Source of the DNA: Symbiopectobacterium purcellii
GTDB lineage: Bacteria; Pseudomonadota; Gammaproteobacteria; Enterobacterales; Enterobacteriaceae
Length of the DNA: 64,000 nt
Assembly (NCBI RefSeq): GCF_019797845.1
Contig: NZ_CP081864.1
Location: 3,348,001 to 3,412,000 of the forward strand
Direction of reading: 5' to 3'
Below the pieces are notes generated by a model, which saw only the letters and a list, made by a program, of their open reading frames with translations, made no database searches and was not told the DNA's origin. Shown piece after piece: positions 9,526 to 18,976 of this stretch (within the stretch, counting starts at the first letter, position 1; each line of letters starts with the position of its first letter). The translations under genes were made by a program, and so were the position numbers.

Positions 9526-10353
9526 TTAGCACACAAAGCTGACTGGCGCACCGCCGCCAGGATGCGGCAGGATCCCCATTGGAATGCCGTATACCGCTTC
9601 AAGTACCTGCGGCGTCATGATGGCATCCGGTGTCCCCTGCGCAATCATTTCTCCCCCGCGCAGCGCCACCAGATAATCACAGTAGCGTGCCGCCATATTG
9701 ATATCGTGCAGCACGGCGATCACCGTCAGCCCCTGCTCACGGCTCATGCGTTGGATCAGGGCCAGTACCTCAACCTGATGTGCAATGTCTAACGCCGATG
9801 TTGGCTCATCCAGCAGCAGGCAGCGGCTGTCCTGCGCTACCGTCATTGCCAGCCAGGCGCGTTGACGCTCACCGCCGGACAGGCTGTCCACCAAACGGTG
9901 CGCGAACGGCTTCAGCCCCACGACAGCGATAGCGTTTTCCACCTTTTCGCGATCGGTACTGCCAAAGCGCCCCAGCGCGCCGTGCCACGGGTAACGCCCA
10001 AGCGCCACCAGCTCACGTACCGTCATGCCTTCCGCAGCGGGGAGTTGTTGCGGCAGATAGGCAACCTGTCGGGCAAAGGATTTGCTGTCCCAGCCGGGCA
10101 ACGGCGTGTCCTTGACCGATATCACACCGCTACTTGGCGTTTGATGGCGCCCCAACATCTTCAACAACGTTGATTTACCTGAACCGTTGTGACCAATCAA
10201 CCCACACACTTTACCTATGGGAAATGTCAGAGAAAGCGAATGCAGCAGGGTGCGACCAGGCACAGCGAAGCTGACATCGTTGAGACGAAAGGTGGTATCC
10301 GGCTCATTATCAACCCGCACCGATTCATAAGAAGAGGTGTCTGGATTTTGCAT
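9526..10353 (-). CDS. fhuC: Fe(3+)-hydroxamate ABC transporter ATP-binding protein FhuC
   Basis: A 275-residue cytoplasmic ATPase that energises FhuB. Walker A GHNGSGKST (54-62), Q-loop YLPQQLPA, signature LSGGERQRAW, Walker B CLLLDEPTSALD and switch histidine VLHDINMA are all intact. First gene of the fhuCDB operon. In E. coli fhuA precedes fhuC in the same operon; here no receptor lies between fhuC and mrcB, and the promoter region with a Fur site leads directly into fhuC. Confidence 0.97.
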   Translation of the reverse strand: MQNPDTSSYESVRVDNEPDTTFRLNDVSFAVPGRTLLHSLSLTFPIGKVCGLIGHNGSGKSTLLKMLGRHQTPSSGVISVKDTPLPGWDSKSFARQVAYLPQQLPAAEGMTVRELVALGRYPWHGALGRFGSTDREKVENAIAVVGLKPFAHRLVDSLSGGERQRAWLAMTVAQDSRCLLLDEPTSALDIAHQVEVLALIQRMSREQGLTVIAVLHDINMAARYCDYLVALRGGEMIAQGTPDAIMTPQVLEAVYGIPMGILPHPGGGAPVSFVC

Positions 10354-10436
10354 AACCGTCGTAACCCGTTGTTGCTGTTCGCCGTTTGTCAGGTAGTAGC
10401 GCTTTTTAACGTGGTGCTACCGACGCAAAAGAGAAC

Positions 10437-10455
10437 GATAATGATTATTATCAAG
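10437..10455. promoter_or_regulatory. Fur-box-like site upstream of fhuCDB
   Basis: GATAATGATTATTATCAAG matches the 19-base Fur consensus at 14 positions by my count and its first 16 bases are nearly palindromic. It lies 84 bases before the fhuC start, in line with iron repression of fhuCDB. Confidence 0.8.
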
Positions 10456-10503
10456 AGCGGGAATGATAGGCGGACGGGATCCCTCTCGCAAGCGTTTTAA
10501 TCC

Positions 10504-10546
10504 CAAAAAGCACAACGCCCCGGCGCAGGTCGCGTCGGGGCGTTGT
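10504..10546 (-). terminator. Rho-independent terminator of mrcB
   Basis: ACAACGCCCCG (10512-10522) pairs with CGGGGCGTTGT (10536-10546). Read on the minus strand the hairpin is followed by CTTTTT, just downstream of the mrcB stop. Confidence 0.85.
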
Positions 10547-10567
10547 TCATCAGCGTAAACGGCGTGG

Positions 10568-13054
10568 CTACTGACCAAACATCTCTTTGATCCAGTCAGC
10601 GACACCGCTGTCATTTTGCTGAGCAGGCGTTTGTTGCTGCTGTTGCGCGCTCTGGCACAGCGCCTGCGGGTTTTCCGTCCACACCGGCAATGCCCGGCCT
10701 GCGCTGCCATTACAGATAAACTGGCCGCCACCATCGACGGTCATGGTCGCAATACCTTCCGGCGGCGTCAGCATCAGCGCCAGCGGCGTCTGGTTTTCCA
10801 AATAGCGGCGATACAGCGTTAGCGCACCGTTGGCACCGGTCAGTTTCGCCGGACCATTGTTATCGCGCCCCACCCAGGTGATCGCCACTTCTTTACCATC
10901 AACACCGGCAAACCAGCTATCACGCAGGTCGTTGGTGGTCCCGGTTTTCGCCGCCAGGTGGTAATTGGGGAACTTGACCGCCAATGAGCGTGAAGTGCCA
11001 CGCTCAACCACCTGCTGCATACCATACAGCGTCAGGTACGCCGCCTGAGCCGGCACCGCGCGTTCGGCCTGCGGGAAGCTTTGATACAGCACGCTGCCGT
11101 CTTCTGCTATCACTGAACGCAGCGCCGACAACGGCGCGCGATTGCCGCCGCTGGCGATGGTTTGGTACTCCTGCGCCACTTCCATCGGTGTCAGGCTGAT
11201 GGCCCCCAACAGAATGGCGGGCACCGGTTGAATCACCTCTTTCGGGATGCCCAAACGTTGCAGCGTATTGCTAATCTGCTCCAGCCCAACCGTCATCCCC
11301 AGATTGACCGTCGGCACGTTCAGCGAGTTGGCTAATGCATCCACCAACATCACGCGTCCACGGAACTGGCGATCGTAGTTGTTCGGTTGCCACACCTGCC
11401 CGTTCGGCTGCTTGAGCGAGAGCGGCTCATCCGCCAACCAGGTATTGAGACGGAAAGTATCGGGCTGGCTCAACGCGGTCAGGTAAGTCGGCGGTTTTGC
11501 CAGTGACCCCACAGGACGACGCGCCTGCATCGCACGGTTAAAACCGGCGTATTGGGTTTGAGCACCGCCTACCATAGCGCGAATTTCACCGCTAAAGCGA
11601 TCGACAACCACCATGGCCGATTCCAGATCGCTAACGTTGCGCGCCGCGCGCAGCGCCGGAACACCCTCTTCCACCGCTTTTTCAGCCGCATCCTGCGACA
11701 CCGGGTCCAGCGTGGTGAAAATCTTCACGCCGGAAAGATCTTTTACCTTATCCCCCAGGCGTTGCTGCAACTCCTGGCGCACCAACTGCATAAAGGCAGG
11801 TTGCGGCGTGATCACGCCCCCTTTCGGCTGCACCCCTAACGGGCGAGCGCTCAGCATGTTGTAGAGATCTTCGTCAATAATCTGCTGATTTTGCAGCAAA
11901 CGCAGCACCAGATTACGGCGTTCGAGTGTCAGTTGCGGGTTACGCCACGGGTTATACAGCGAAGCGCCTTTTACCATGCCGACCAACAGCGCCTGCTGAT
12001 CCAGACTCAGTTCATTAACCGGACGACCGAAGTAATAGAGGCTGGCAAGCGGGAAACCACGAATCTGATCGTTGCCACTCTGACCGAGATACACTTCGTT
12101 CAGGTACAGCTCAAGAATACGATCCTTGCTGTAGCGGTAATCCATGATCAGCGCCATATAGGCTTCGTTCGCTTTACGCCACAAGGATCGTTCATTGGTG
12201 AGAAACAGGTTTTTCACCAACTGCTGCGTCAGGGTACTCCCGCCTTGCACCGCACGGCCTGCCGTGATGTTCGCCAGAAAAGCACGGCCAATAGACAGGA
12301 AACTGATGCCGTCATGCTGATAAAAATGGCGGTCTTCGGTCGCAACCAGCGTGTCAACCAGTAAATCAGGGAAACCGGAACGCTGCACAAACAGCCGCTG
12401 CTCCCCGTTGGGGGATTGCATCATGGTGATCAGACGCGGATCGAGGCGGAAGAAACCAAAATTACGTTGTTTCTCAAGGTTTTGGATCTGCGCCAGACGA
12501 TCGTTGGTAAAGATCAGTCGGGCGTTGATCTGCCCTTCCTTGCCATCGGGAAAATCGAACGGGCGGCGAAGTATATCAATGGTATTGCCACGCACGCTGA
12601 ATTCACCCGGCCGGGTGATACGCGATACCTGACGGTATTGCATCCCTTCCAGCAGGCTTATCATCTCTTTCTGGCTGTAGGACATGCCCGGCTCGAGGTT
12701 CACCATTCGGCCATAAACGGCCGCAGGCAGTTGCCACACTTTGCCTTCGATTCGGCTGCGGATCTGGCTGTCAAGATAGACGCCATACAGCGCAAGCACC
12801 ACGGCGAAGACCAGCGACAGCTTAATGAACAACCCAAGCCAGCGTCTTTTTTTACGCGGTTTTTTGCTCATCTCGTCCTCATCGTCGTACTCATCGTACT
12901 CGTCGTCTTCTTCATCAATGTCATCCTGATAGACGTCATCCTCTTCTTCATAGTCATCCCTTCGACTACGACGCCGGGTCGCCTGAGGGCGCGGCGGTTT
13001 TCGTCCTGACGCTCTTCCTTTGCGTCCGATAGGTTCACGATCGTCCTGTGACAT
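10568..13054 (-). CDS. mrcB: Bifunctional penicillin-binding protein 1B
   Basis: An 828-residue inner-membrane, periplasm-facing peptidoglycan synthase with glycosyltransferase and transpeptidase activity. Order: cytoplasmic tail with a basic patch (11-32) and a very acidic patch (33-61); membrane anchor about 72-94; UB2H region (about 105-195) that in E. coli binds LpoB; glycosyltransferase with catalytic Glu240 in [14 protein letters not shown]; transpeptidase with Ser517 in GSLAK, SLN and KTGTTND. The ATG at 13054 has GGAG upstream. A second ATG (Met62, at 12871) just before the membrane anchor resembles the internal start that gives the short gamma form in E. coli. Confidence 0.97.
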   Translation of the reverse strand: MSQDDREPIGRKGRASGRKPPRPQATRRRSRRDDYEEEDDVYQDDIDEEDDEYDEYDDEDEMSKKPRKKRRWLGLFIKLSLVFAVVLALYGVYLDSQIRSRIEGKVWQLPAAVYGRMVNLEPGMSYSQKEMISLLEGMQYRQVSRITRPGEFSVRGNTIDILRRPFDFPDGKEGQINARLIFTNDRLAQIQNLEKQRNFGFFRLDPRLITMMQSPNGEQRLFVQRSGFPDLLVDTLVATEDRHFYQHDGISFLSIGRAFLANITAGRAVQGGSTLTQQLVKNLFLTNERSLWRKANEAYMALIMDYRYSKDRILELYLNEVYLGQSGNDQIRGFPLASLYYFGRPVNELSLDQQALLVGMVKGASLYNPWRNPQLTLERRNLVLRLLQNQQIIDEDLYNMLSARPLGVQPKGGVITPQPAFMQLVRQELQQRLGDKVKDLSGVKIFTTLDPVSQDAAEKAVEEGVPALRAARNVSDLESAMVVVDRFSGEIRAMVGGAQTQYAGFNRAMQARRPVGSLAKPPTYLTALSQPDTFRLNTWLADEPLSLKQPNGQVWQPNNYDRQFRGRVMLVDALANSLNVPTVNLGMTVGLEQISNTLQRLGIPKEVIQPVPAILLGAISLTPMEVAQEYQTIASGGNRAPLSALRSVIAEDGSVLYQSFPQAERAVPAQAAYLTLYGMQQVVERGTSRSLAVKFPNYHLAAKTGTTNDLRDSWFAGVDGKEVAITWVGRDNNGPAKLTGANGALTLYRRYLENQTPLALMLTPPEGIATMTVDGGGQFICNGSAGRALPVWTENPQALCQSAQQQQQTPAQQNDSGVADWIKEMFGQ

Positions 13055-13176
13055 TGCGGTTACTTCTCCGTCAGGTTAATGACAATAACAGCTCCACGAT
13101 AGACGTAGGCGCTGACTGTCGTCGCTTACTCTGTTGTTCCGCCCGGTTTCAGAAAAAAATACGTTGCAATAACGTA

Positions 13177-15639
13177 TCAGGGCGTCTGGTATTTCTTCGT
13201 GCGCCGCGTCGGCGCAGTATTGGCAGGATCGTCCGGCCATACGTGTTTGGGATAGCGCCCTTTCATCTCTTTTTGCACCTCGCGGTACGCGCCTTGCCAG
13301 AACGCGGCCAGATCGCGCGTGATCTGCAAAGGTCGGTGCGCCGGAGAGAGCAGTTCCAACACCACGGCAACGCGCCCTTCTGCCACCGTGGGGTTCTGCC
13401 GCTCACCAAACATCTCCTGCATACGTACCGCCAGCGCTGGCGGCTGATCGTGATGATAGCGCAACGACAGATGGCTGCCGCCCGGTGCGGTATAATGGCG
13501 CGGCAGCGCGCTTTCCAGCCGCTGTCGCAACGGCCAATCCAGCAGGCGCAGCAACGCCTCGTAAAGGTCAATCTGCCGCAGTGTACGCACATCTCGCACA
13601 CCGTGCAGCGAGGGCAGCAACCAGGTATCCAGCGTTGCCAGCAAAGCGTCATCGTCCATGGCGGGCCAGCCGCCCTCGGCGAGCCAACGCTGCGCGCACG
13701 CCACGCGTATTCGCAGCTGTTCCGCGTCGTTTTGCCAGTTGAGTGCGGCCAGCCCCTGCTCTTGTACCCAGTTGAGCAGCGCCTGCTGCATCGCCTCATC
13801 AGAGGGTTTATTCAGCGGTTGGTGACGCAGCGTCAGGCTGCCAATGCACTCACGTCGACTGGCGCGCAGGGTACCTTTTTCTTCATCCCAGTGCACGATG
13901 TTCTGTTCTGATACCAGGTCAGGGCGCTGCGCGATAAGCGCATCAATATCAATGGGCAATGCCAGCGTAATACGCGCATCAGCGCTCTGGGTTCCTTCCG
14001 ACAACATCAGTATCGGTGCAATCAGCCACTCCTGCGCCGCCAGCGGCTCATCCAATGGCAAGCGTGCGCCCAACCCGCTCGCCAACTGATAACGCCCATC
14101 GGCACTGCGCCGTTGGGCAATGCGATCGGGATAAGCAAACGCCAACAGCGCAGGCAATGCGGCAACGTACTGTGGCTCGCGCCAGCTCGCCGATTTTCCC
14201 ACCAGACGCGTCATCAACTGCGTGGCACGCTGCCGCCAAGAGGGCGACGGTCGTGCAAGCAAACGCTCAATATCCAGCGGCCCCATACGCGGCGGTTCTT
14301 CCAACAGCGCCGCCAGCAGACAGGCGGTAGCCTGCGTCGGCGCATCCTGCTGTACGGTGCTGTGCAGCATCGCCGCCAAACGAGGCTCGATGCCCAGTCG
14401 GGCGATATGGCGTCCGCGGGTGGTCAGTTTCCCAGCATTGTCGGTTACCTGCAATTGCGTCAGCAAACGACGCGCAGCATCAAGAGCAGGCATCGGCGGG
14501 GTATCCAGCCAGATGAGTGAATCAACGGAGGTGCAACCCCATTGCAGCAGTTCAAGCCAGACGCTGCTCAAATCGCTGTTTAACATTTCCGGGCTGCTTT
14601 GTGCGGCGGCACGCTCCGCCTGATCTTTAGCACACAGATGCAAACAGAGACCCGCTTCCAGTCGTCCGGCGCGCCCCGCCCGTTGCGTCATTGATGCCTG
14701 ACTGATGCGCTGCGTCACCAAGCGCGTCAGCCCGCTTTTCACATCAAAACGGGCAACGCGCTCCAGTCCACTATCGACCACCAGCCGAATACCTTCAATT
14801 GTCAGGCTGGTTTCTGCAATATTGGTGGACAACACCACTTTACGCCGCCCCAGCGCAGCAGGGAGAATCGCTTTCTGCTGGTCGGCCAGCGTCAGCGCAC
14901 CGTACAGTGGGCAGAGGTCCACATCGTTGGTAAGCGTCTCTTGCAGCATAGCTTCAACCCGTTTGATCTCAGCAACGTCAGGTAAAAACACCAACACCGA
15001 TCCGGGCTGTTCCGTCAGTAAACGGCGAATCTGCCGGGCGATGCCCTCTTCCAACCGTTCCTGGTTGCCCAACGGCTGATAGTGGCGATCCACCGGAAAT
15101 GCCCGCCCCTGTGACACGACCGTCTCCGCCGTCGGTAATAACGCCGCCAGACGCGCGTTATCCAGCGTGGCGGACATAATGAGCAATGCCAGATCCTCGC
15201 GCAGCCCCTGCTGAACATCAAGCAGCAGCGCCAATGCCAAATCTGCCTGCAAGCTGCGCTCATGAAATTCATCCAAAATCACCAGCGACACACCCGTCAG
15301 CTCGGCATCCCGTTGCAGCATGCGTGTCAGCACCCCTTCGGTGACGACTTCGATGCGCGTCTGAGGGCCGACGCGCGTTTCTGCGCGCATGCGGTACCCG
15401 ATGGTGCCGCCCGGCGTTTCACCCAGCTGTTCCGCCAGGCGCCACGCCACGTTTTTGGCCGCTAGCCGCCGCGGCTCAAGCAAGATGATCCGGCCAGAGA
15501 ACCCGCCCAGTTCCAGCAATTTTAGCGGTAGCCAGGTGGATTTCCCCGCCCCAGTGGGTGCGTGCAATAAAACCTGAGGCGCACGGCCTAACGCGTCAAT
15601 CACCTCATTCAGCACGGCGCTGACCGGCGGTAAACTCAC
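13177..15639 (-). CDS. hrpB: ATP-dependent helicase HrpB
   Basis: An 820-residue DEAH-box helicase of superfamily 2, cytoplasmic, physiological substrate poorly defined. Visible motifs: Walker A GAGKST near residue 32, DEFH (motif II) at about 121, SAT (motif III), TNIAETSLTI (motif V) and QRAGRAGR (motif VI), followed by the HA2/winged-helix region and the HrpB-specific C-terminal domain with YPKHVWPDDP. The start is a GTG at 15639 preceded by GGAG. Divergent from thpR. Length matches E. coli HrpB. The tail ends in a basic RRTKKYQTP. Confidence 0.96.
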   Translation of the reverse strand: MSLPPVSAVLNEVIDALGRAPQVLLHAPTGAGKSTWLPLKLLELGGFSGRIILLEPRRLAAKNVAWRLAEQLGETPGGTIGYRMRAETRVGPQTRIEVVTEGVLTRMLQRDAELTGVSLVILDEFHERSLQADLALALLLDVQQGLREDLALLIMSATLDNARLAALLPTAETVVSQGRAFPVDRHYQPLGNQERLEEGIARQIRRLLTEQPGSVLVFLPDVAEIKRVEAMLQETLTNDVDLCPLYGALTLADQQKAILPAALGRRKVVLSTNIAETSLTIEGIRLVVDSGLERVARFDVKSGLTRLVTQRISQASMTQRAGRAGRLEAGLCLHLCAKDQAERAAAQSSPEMLNSDLSSVWLELLQWGCTSVDSLIWLDTPPMPALDAARRLLTQLQVTDNAGKLTTRGRHIARLGIEPRLAAMLHSTVQQDAPTQATACLLAALLEEPPRMGPLDIERLLARPSPSWRQRATQLMTRLVGKSASWREPQYVAALPALLAFAYPDRIAQRRSADGRYQLASGLGARLPLDEPLAAQEWLIAPILMLSEGTQSADARITLALPIDIDALIAQRPDLVSEQNIVHWDEEKGTLRASRRECIGSLTLRHQPLNKPSDEAMQQALLNWVQEQGLAALNWQNDAEQLRIRVACAQRWLAEGGWPAMDDDALLATLDTWLLPSLHGVRDVRTLRQIDLYEALLRLLDWPLRQRLESALPRHYTAPGGSHLSLRYHHDQPPALAVRMQEMFGERQNPTVAEGRVAVVLELLSPAHRPLQITRDLAAFWQGAYREVQKEMKGRYPKHVWPDDPANTAPTRRTKKYQTP

Positions 15640-15817
15640 AGTATTCTCCTCTACAGCACAGTGATGGCCGCTTATCTCTCTGACAAAACTATCTATTTAT
15701 AATGAGATCCTGGCACACCACCATGTTCGCACAAAATAGCGCTTTGCGCGAAAGCGGTGGTTGTCGCCTTCGAACCGGCATTGTAGCATCCTCGGTTATC
15801 CGCGTAGAGAGAGAGCC

Positions 15818-16360
15818 ATGTTGAGCACACGCCGCCTGTTTTTTGCCTTGTCCTTACCCGATTCACTGGCGCAAACGCTGGTTCAGTGGCGTGCCCAGCA
15901 TTTTGCCCCGGAGGCGGGACTACCGGTCGCTGCCGCCAATATGCATATGACGCTGGCCTTTTTGGGCGACGTGAGCGAGCAAAAAGCGCGTGCCCTTCGG
16001 CTGCTGGCCGACAGGATCCGCCAGCCCGCCTTTCAGTTACAGCTTAACGACGCAGGCCAATGGCCGCGCCCCGGTGTGGTATGGCTGGGCTGTCGTCAGG
16101 CACCGCGCGGTTTGCTGCAATTAGCTGCGCTGCTGCGATCGCAAGCAGCACGCAGCGGTTGCTACCAAAGCCCACAACCCTTTCATCCGCATATCACGCT
16201 GTTGCGCGGCGCCACGCGCCCCGTGGCGCTTCCCCCTGCCCATTTTGACTGGACGTTATCTGCCGAGCGTTTTGCCCTGTATGAATCTCGTTGGGTACAG
16301 GGAAAAACCCGCTATCAACAGGTCGCAGAATGGCCGTTAACCCCCCCTAACGCAGGATAA
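15818..16360 (+). CDS. thpR: RNA 2',3'-cyclic phosphodiesterase ThpR (LigT)
   Basis: A 180-residue 2H-phosphoesterase that opens 2',3'-cyclic phosphate RNA ends and can join tRNA half-molecules in vitro. Both family HxTx motifs are present: His43-Met-Thr-Leu in [12 protein letters not shown] and His125-Ile-Thr-Leu in HPHITLLRG. The ATG at 15818 follows AGAGAGAG and matches the E. coli start; the frame is open further upstream but without support. Four bases separate it from sfsA, so the two are probably co-transcribed, as in E. coli. Confidence 0.94.
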   Translation: MLSTRRLFFALSLPDSLAQTLVQWRAQHFAPEAGLPVAAANMHMTLAFLGDVSEQKARALRLLADRIRQPAFQLQLNDAGQWPRPGVVWLGCRQAPRGLLQLAALLRSQAARSGCYQSPQPFHPHITLLRGATRPVALPPAHFDWTLSAERFALYESRWVQGKTRYQQVAEWPLTPPNAG

Positions 16361-16364
16361 CCCG

Positions 16365-17096
16365 ATGAACTTTACCCCCCCGCTCAAACCGGCACGGTTG
16401 ATTAAGCGTTACAAACGCTTCCTTGCCGATGTGGTGACGCCCGAAGGAGAAACCTTTACGCTGCACTGTGCCAACACCGGTGCAATGACAGGGTGCGCCA
16501 CGCCGGGTGATACAGTGTGGTACTCCACCTCGGATAATCCCAAGCGTAAATACGCGCACAGTTGGGAACTGACAGAAACCGCACAAGGGCATTGGATTTG
16601 TGTCAATACGCTGCGCGCCAATCATCTGGTGCATGAAGCGCTGCTGGCACAACGCATTCCTGAGTTGGCTGGCTACCACCAGATCACGCCTGAAGTGAAA
16701 TACGGCACGGAGAACAGCCGTATTGACCTGCTGTTACAGGCACCGGGGCAGATTAAGTGCTATATTGAGGTGAAGTCAGTTACATTATTGCAACAAACGC
16801 CGTTGCATATGTCGCCTCACCAGGGATTTTTTCCCGACGCCGTGACGCAGCGCGGACAAAAGCACCTGCGCGAATTGATGCAGGTAGCCGAAAACGGCGA
16901 ACGTGCAGTGCTGTTTTTCGCAGTTCTGCACTCTGGTATCGCTGAGGTTGCGCCTGCACACCACATCGATGCCCGCTATGCAGAATTATTTTGCGAAGCG
17001 CGGCAAAAGGGGGTTGAAATTTTTTGCTATGGCACCACATTATGCCCTGACGGTATTACGCTCACGTACCCGTTGCCGTTAACCGTAACGCGATAA
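16365..17096 (+). CDS. sfsA: DNA-binding sugar fermentation stimulation protein SfsA
   Basis: A 243-residue member of the SfsA family; in E. coli overexpression stimulates maltose fermentation genes and the protein binds DNA non-specifically. Conserved segments: [48 protein letters not shown] and [17 protein letters not shown], which form a nuclease-like (PD-D/ExK-type) core. Compared with E. coli SfsA there is a short insertion of about six residues (QTPLHMSPH region, near 148-156) between EVKSVTLL and FFPDAVT. Follows thpR and precedes dksA in the usual order. Confidence 0.95.
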   Translation: MNFTPPLKPARLIKRYKRFLADVVTPEGETFTLHCANTGAMTGCATPGDTVWYSTSDNPKRKYAHSWELTETAQGHWICVNTLRANHLVHEALLAQRIPELAGYHQITPEVKYGTENSRIDLLLQAPGQIKCYIEVKSVTLLQQTPLHMSPHQGFFPDAVTQRGQKHLRELMQVAENGERAVLFFAVLHSGIAEVAPAHHIDARYAELFCEARQKGVEIFCYGTTLCPDGITLTYPLPLTVTR

Positions 17097-17276
17097 AGAC
17101 GGTAGGTGCCTTTACCTGTTGTTTATTATCGGATGTGACGACGAGGTTCCTGGCACCTTATCAGGCCTGTGACAGGAATTATTGCCAACCCCAGTTCCAT
17201 CTGCTATTTATAGCGGCCTGTTTTTCTCCCCCCTTAGGGATCGATAGTGCGTGTCGTGTTATGTAGGAGAAGCAAC

Positions 17277-17732
17277 ATGCAAGAAGAGCAAAACCGTAAG
17301 ACATCTTCTCTGAGCATTCTCGCAATTGCCGGAGTGGAGCCGTACCAGGAAAAGCCGGGCGAAGAGTACATGAACGACGCCCAATTGGCTCATTTCAAGC
17401 GTATTCTTGAAGCATGGCGCAATCAACTCAGGGATGAAGTGGATCGCACCGTTTCCCATATGCGCGATGAAGCAGCCAACTTCCCGGATCCGGTCGATCG
17501 CGCCGCACAGGAAGAAGAGTTCAGTCTGGAACTGCGTAACCGTGATCGGGAACGCAAGCTGATCAAAAAGATTTCCAAAACACTACAGAAAATCGAAGAC
17601 GAGGACTTCGGCTACTGTGATTCTTGTGGTGTTGAAATTGGTATCCGTCGCCTTGAAGCGCGTCCAACCGCCGATTTATGCATTGACTGCAAAACACTGG
17701 CGGAAATCCGCGAAAAACAGATGGCGGGATAA
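17277..17732 (+). CDS. dksA: RNA polymerase-binding transcription factor DksA
   Basis: A 151-residue cofactor of ppGpp that binds the RNA polymerase secondary channel and represses rRNA or activates amino-acid promoters. Sequence shows the N-terminal [19 protein letters not shown], a coiled-coil region with the tip residues [11 protein letters not shown], and a C-terminal zinc finger with Cys pairs GYCDSCG and LCIDCK. The ATG at 17277 follows TAGGAG, and the length equals E. coli DksA; the in-frame extension to 17247 is not supported. Its target, an rrn promoter pair, is present elsewhere in the window. Confidence 0.98.
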   Translation: MQEEQNRKTSSLSILAIAGVEPYQEKPGEEYMNDAQLAHFKRILEAWRNQLRDEVDRTVSHMRDEAANFPDPVDRAAQEEEFSLELRNRDRERKLIKKISKTLQKIEDEDFGYCDSCGVEIGIRRLEARPTADLCIDCKTLAEIREKQMAG

Positions 17733-17744
17733 TCACACAGTAGG

Positions 17745-17773
17745 GCGGAAAAGCTGTTCCGCTTTACGTTTTT
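17745..17773 (+). terminator. Probable terminator of dksA
   Basis: GCGGAA / TTCCGC stem (17745-17750, 17757-17762) with a six-base loop, followed by TTTACGTTTTT. Short stem, so moderate support. Confidence 0.6.
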
Positions 17774-17812
17774 GCCATAGCGTCATCTCCCGGCACCGAA
17801 TGCGGGAGTGAC

Positions 17813-18691
17813 GTGCAGGCCTTGTTCACCCGTATGCCTGATACCCATCGTTATACCGGCCGTTTTGCCCCATCGCCTTCCGGCGATCTTCATTTTGGTT
17901 CTCTGATCGCTGCATTAGGCAGATATCTACAGGCACGCGCCCATGGCGGCCGTTGGCTGGTGCGCATTGAAGACATCGATCCGCCGCGCGAAGTTGCTGG
18001 TGCGGCAAGCCGCATTCTTTCACAGTTGGAACACTACGGTTTGCAATGGGATGGCTCAGTGCTTTATCAGTCCCAACGGCATGCGCGTTATCTGGAAGTG
18101 CTGGCCGCACTGAAAGCCCGCCACCAGTGCTACTACTGCGATTGCACACGCCAACGCATTCATTCACTGGGCGGACAGTATGATGGCCATTGCCGTACGC
18201 GCCAATTGGGCTCCACCCACGCTGCGCTGCGTTTGCGGCAATACAACCCAGTATTGCACTTTCACGACAGGCTGCGCGGAGAGCTGTATGCCGACCCGGC
18301 GCTGGCGCAGGAAGATTTTATCATTCACCGCCGAGATGGATTATTCGCCTATAATCTTGCCGTTGTGGTGGATGACCACGATCAAGGGGTAACGGAAATT
18401 GTGCGCGGCGCAGATCTGATCGCCCCCACCGTCCGGCAGATCGCACTCTATCAACAGCTAGGCTATCCGGTGCCGGATTACATCCATTTACCGCTGGCGC
18501 TCAACGCGCAGGGAAATAAGCTTTCCAAGCAGAACCACGCGCCTGCACTACCGGATGGCGATCCGCGTCCGGTACTGTTAAGCGCGCTGCGCTTGCTGAA
18601 TCAGCCGGTGCCGGCGCATTGGCAGGATATGGCGTTACCGCTCCTATTACAGTGGGCCGTTAACCATTGGTCACTTACGTCTATAGCCTAA
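17813..18691 (+). CDS. gluQ: Glutamyl-Q tRNA(Asp) synthetase
   Basis: A 292-residue paralogue of the GluRS catalytic core that attaches glutamate to queuosine of tRNA-Asp. Visible: [15 protein letters not shown] (HIGH-type motif), IEDIDPPRE, a zinc site CYYCDCT followed by Tyr/Cys, [21 protein letters not shown], and the KMSKS-type [10 protein letters not shown]. The GTG at 17813 follows GGGAG; an ATG at 17834 is an alternative. The C-terminus stops after WSLTSIA, shorter than E. coli by roughly a dozen residues, because the stop codon TAA lies inside the left end of an inserted repeat. The lost tail is not part of the catalytic core, so activity is probably kept. dksA lies upstream as in E. 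coli. Confidence 0.95.
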   Translation: MQALFTRMPDTHRYTGRFAPSPSGDLHFGSLIAALGRYLQARAHGGRWLVRIEDIDPPREVAGAASRILSQLEHYGLQWDGSVLYQSQRHARYLEVLAALKARHQCYYCDCTRQRIHSLGGQYDGHCRTRQLGSTHAALRLRQYNPVLHFHDRLRGELYADPALAQEDFIIHRRDGLFAYNLAVVVDDHDQGVTEIVRGADLIAPTVRQIALYQQLGYPVPDYIHLPLALNAQGNKLSKQNHAPALPDGDPRPVLLSALRLLNQPVPAHWQDMALPLLLQWAVNHWSLTSIA

Positions 18692-18848
18692 ATACTTCGA
18701 GTGGCAGGAAGGCGGCAAACCAGTGTCAAATCTGCTCTCGGCAGATTTGAACGCCGCGAGCGGCGGCCTCGTAAGAGGTGAGGTCCTGGGATGGGCCGAA
18801 TAATGAGTGTCGCCAACGCACCTGCGGCGTGAAGTATGACGGAGATAT
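18683..18848. repeat. TIR-bounded repeat element, copy 1 (degenerate)
   Basis: Left end TAGCCTAAATACTTCGAG and right end GTGAAGTATGACGGAGATA are imperfect inverted copies and match the ends of two further elements at 21806 and 52955. Inside are the hairpin CAAATCTGC / GCAGATTTG and a GCCGC / GCGGC stem. It starts within the gluQ stop codon. Such short non-coding elements with these ends are widespread in enterobacteria (they resemble palindromic elements described in Yersinia); the family name is not certain from sequence alone. Confidence 0.75.
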
Positions 18849-18963
18849 CCCGTTAATCGGAGCATCCGATGTGGCTGAGGCAACATCGGCATTCTCAAAG
18901 GTGGCGCGGTGAGCTATGATTAGCCGCTATTTTTTGTTGTACCGTTATTTTTTCATCACTATC

Positions 18964-18976
18964 GAGGTGTACCATC
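18964..18976 (+). promoter_or_regulatory. Ribosome binding site and AUC start of pcnB
   Basis: GAGGTG (18964-18969) sits four bases before ATC at 18974-18976. No ATG, GTG or TTG occurs in this frame between the in-frame stop at 18917-18919 and a GTG at 19028. The codons from ATC onward encode [14 protein letters not shown], the conserved N-terminus of PcnB, which in E. coli also begins at a non-standard codon (AUU) after the same ribosome binding site. Confidence 0.8.
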
